Under the pieces are notes generated by a model. It saw only the letters and a program-made list of their open reading frames with translations, ran no database searches and was not told the origin of the DNA. From NCBI GenBank assembly GCA_900542385.1, contig UQNP01000009.1, positions 1 through 25,036 of the forward strand: DNA of 25,036 nucleotides, written 5' to 3'. Each line of letters starts with the position of its first letter. Position 1 is the stretch's first letter. The DNA is from an uncultured Eubacterium sp. Its GTDB lineage: Bacteria > Bacillota > Clostridia > Peptostreptococcales > Anaerovoracaceae. Shown here in pieces: positions 24,262 through 25,036 of the stretch. A program made the translations under genes and the position numbers.

Positions 24262-24774
24262 TTATGCAAAAGCTTTTGCTCCAGCTGCCTTAGCATCTGC
24301 TGCGAACTTAGGATCGCCGAATTCAGGTCTCTGAAGTTCTTTAGCAACCATAAGAGTACCAGTACCGTAAGCACAAAGTTCAGGTGGATCGATCATTTCA
24401 GCTCCCGAACCGTTGATTACGTTGCCGTTTTCGTCCTTTGAATCCTTCATCCACTTGTAAGCGAAGAATTTGCAAGTAAAGGAAGTGTTACCAACCTTTT
24501 CGATGTATCCGCCATATTCCATCCAGTCACCAGCATATACAGGAGCAGTGTATCTAACTTCTGAATATCCAACGAATAATGATTCGTCACCAAACAGTCT
24601 GATAGCTAATTCAGTACCAACATCTCCCCATGCAGTTACGATGTGAGCACCCTCTACTAATTCTCCAGCGTAGTGAGCGTCTCCTGCTGACATTCTTGTC
24701 TTCAGGTTAACGTATTCACCGATAATCTTTGGATTATTTTCTCTTTCCATAATACAATCTAAAGGCGTTTTCAT
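24262..24774 (-). CDS. Hot-dog-fold 3-aminoacyl-CoA ammonia-lyase (beta-alanyl-CoA or 3-aminobutyryl-CoA type)
   Basis: Predicted to remove ammonia from a 3-aminoacyl-CoA, giving a 2-enoyl-CoA. Known relatives are Acl of Clostridium propionicum (beta-alanyl-CoA to acrylyl-CoA) and Kal of lysine fermenters (3-aminobutyryl-CoA to crotonyl-CoA). From memory of these families, RMSAGDAHYAGELVEGA near 27 recalls Kal, while WGDVGTEL, TAPVYAGDWMEY and GYIEKVGNTSFTCKF (about 50-105) recall Acl, so the substrate is open. At 170 residues it is longer than either, with a longer N-terminus and an Ala/Lys-rich tail. SD GGGAGG (24784-24789) supports the first ATG. All eight Ile codons are ATT or ATC, unlike neighbours that often use ATA, which hints at high expression. 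It stands alone, not beside kam/kdd/kce genes. Confidence 0.82.
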   Translation of the reverse strand: MKTPLDCIMERENNPKIIGEYVNLKTRMSAGDAHYAGELVEGAHIVTAWGDVGTELAIRLFGDESLFVGYSEVRYTAPVYAGDWMEYGGYIEKVGNTSFTCKFFAYKWMKDSKDENGNVINGSGAEMIDPPELCAYGTGTLMVAKELQRPEFGDPKFAADAKAAGAKAFA

Positions 24775-24838
24775 AGTTATAACCCTCCCTTAATACTATT
24801 GATTATTAAATATTACGTTAAAAATATTTTGTGATTTT

Positions 24839-24867
24839 AGTATACTATTCTGTGCCTTTTTCGTCAA
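24839..24867 (-). promoter_or_regulatory. Strong sigma-A promoter of the ammonia-lyase gene
   Basis: On the minus strand, TTGACG (24862-24867) and TATACT (24839-24844) are separated by exactly 17 bases, each with five of six consensus matches. Transcription would start near 24832, giving a leader of about 57 bases. The leader holds an AAATATT / AATATTT inverted repeat around TTTAACGT. From 24868 to the window end (25036) the sequence is AT-rich with no gene I can support. Confidence 0.8.
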
Positions 24868-25036
24868 TAGCATTGTGAAACTTTTATCGAAATTTATTTT
24901 TTCTCATTTTTCTGACTTCTATGCAGGCCCTAAATCCTCGATAATCAATTAAAAACACATCATTATCTTTAACTGATTTTAAATTCATTTTCATTCTGTT
25001 TTTTCTTAAACCATTTGATTTTACTGCATTTTACCG

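Noticed and set aside
1..25036. Mobile elements, phage genes, CRISPR arrays, tRNA genes or defence systems
   Set aside because: No transposase, integrase, repeat-spacer pattern, tRNA-like fold or defence-type domain was recognised; the window is filled by compact housekeeping genes.

Overview
The window is a run of housekeeping genes from a low-GC Gram-positive bacterium. Every supported gene is on the minus strand, so transcription goes from high to low coordinates. The gene order mraZ-rsmH-ftsL-PBP-murF-mraY-murD-ftsW-murG-murA-divIB/ftsQ-ftsZ, followed by a SpoU methylase-pheS-pheT-zapA-mutS2, is typical of Firmicutes. I infer an anaerobic amino-acid-fermenting member of Clostridia. The main reason is the gene at 24262-24774, which resembles the beta-alanyl-CoA / 3-aminobutyryl-CoA ammonia-lyases of such organisms. 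The genus cannot be fixed from this sequence alone.

Layout in transcription order. (1) 24262-25036: a single-gene unit for the hot-dog-fold 3-aminoacyl-CoA ammonia-lyase, with a strong sigma-A-type promoter and a 13-bp-stem terminator. (2) 23471-24181: sfsA, with its own terminator. (3) 23214-23470: the control region of the division and cell wall (dcw) cluster. It holds a candidate promoter, a palindrome at the predicted start, and three tandem 10-bp repeats that match the known pattern of MraZ operators. (4) 9987-23214: the dcw cluster. MraZ and RsmH start it. FtsL, FtsI, FtsW, FtsQ and FtsZ build the septum, while MurA, MurF, MurD, MraY and MurG make lipid II. murE, murC, murB and ftsA are absent. 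Terminator-like hairpins lie inside the cluster before ftsI and before murA. The murA one shares its 3' arm with the murA ribosome binding site. ftsZ has its own good promoter and a weak terminator-like hairpin after it. (5) 9-9924: a second tightly packed unit made of a SpoU-family RNA methyltransferase, pheS, pheT, a long zapA, mutS2, argS and a radical SAM protein.

Genes are packed with gaps of roughly 0-60 nt, several stop codons overlap the next Shine-Dalgarno (SD) sequence, and some reading frames overlap. Several starts are best moved from the longest open frame: murA (TTG), murD, pheS and sfsA; ftsW also appears to start at TTG. I saw no tRNA or rRNA gene, CRISPR array, insertion sequence, phage gene or T-box, and no gene-free stretch longer than 300 bases.

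I do not see a new biological system in this window. The best leads are regulatory: the murA hairpin that combines terminator and SD sequestration, the similar hairpin before ftsI, and the MraZ box array. The ammonia-lyase and the CX4CX2C radical SAM protein are the most interesting proteins.
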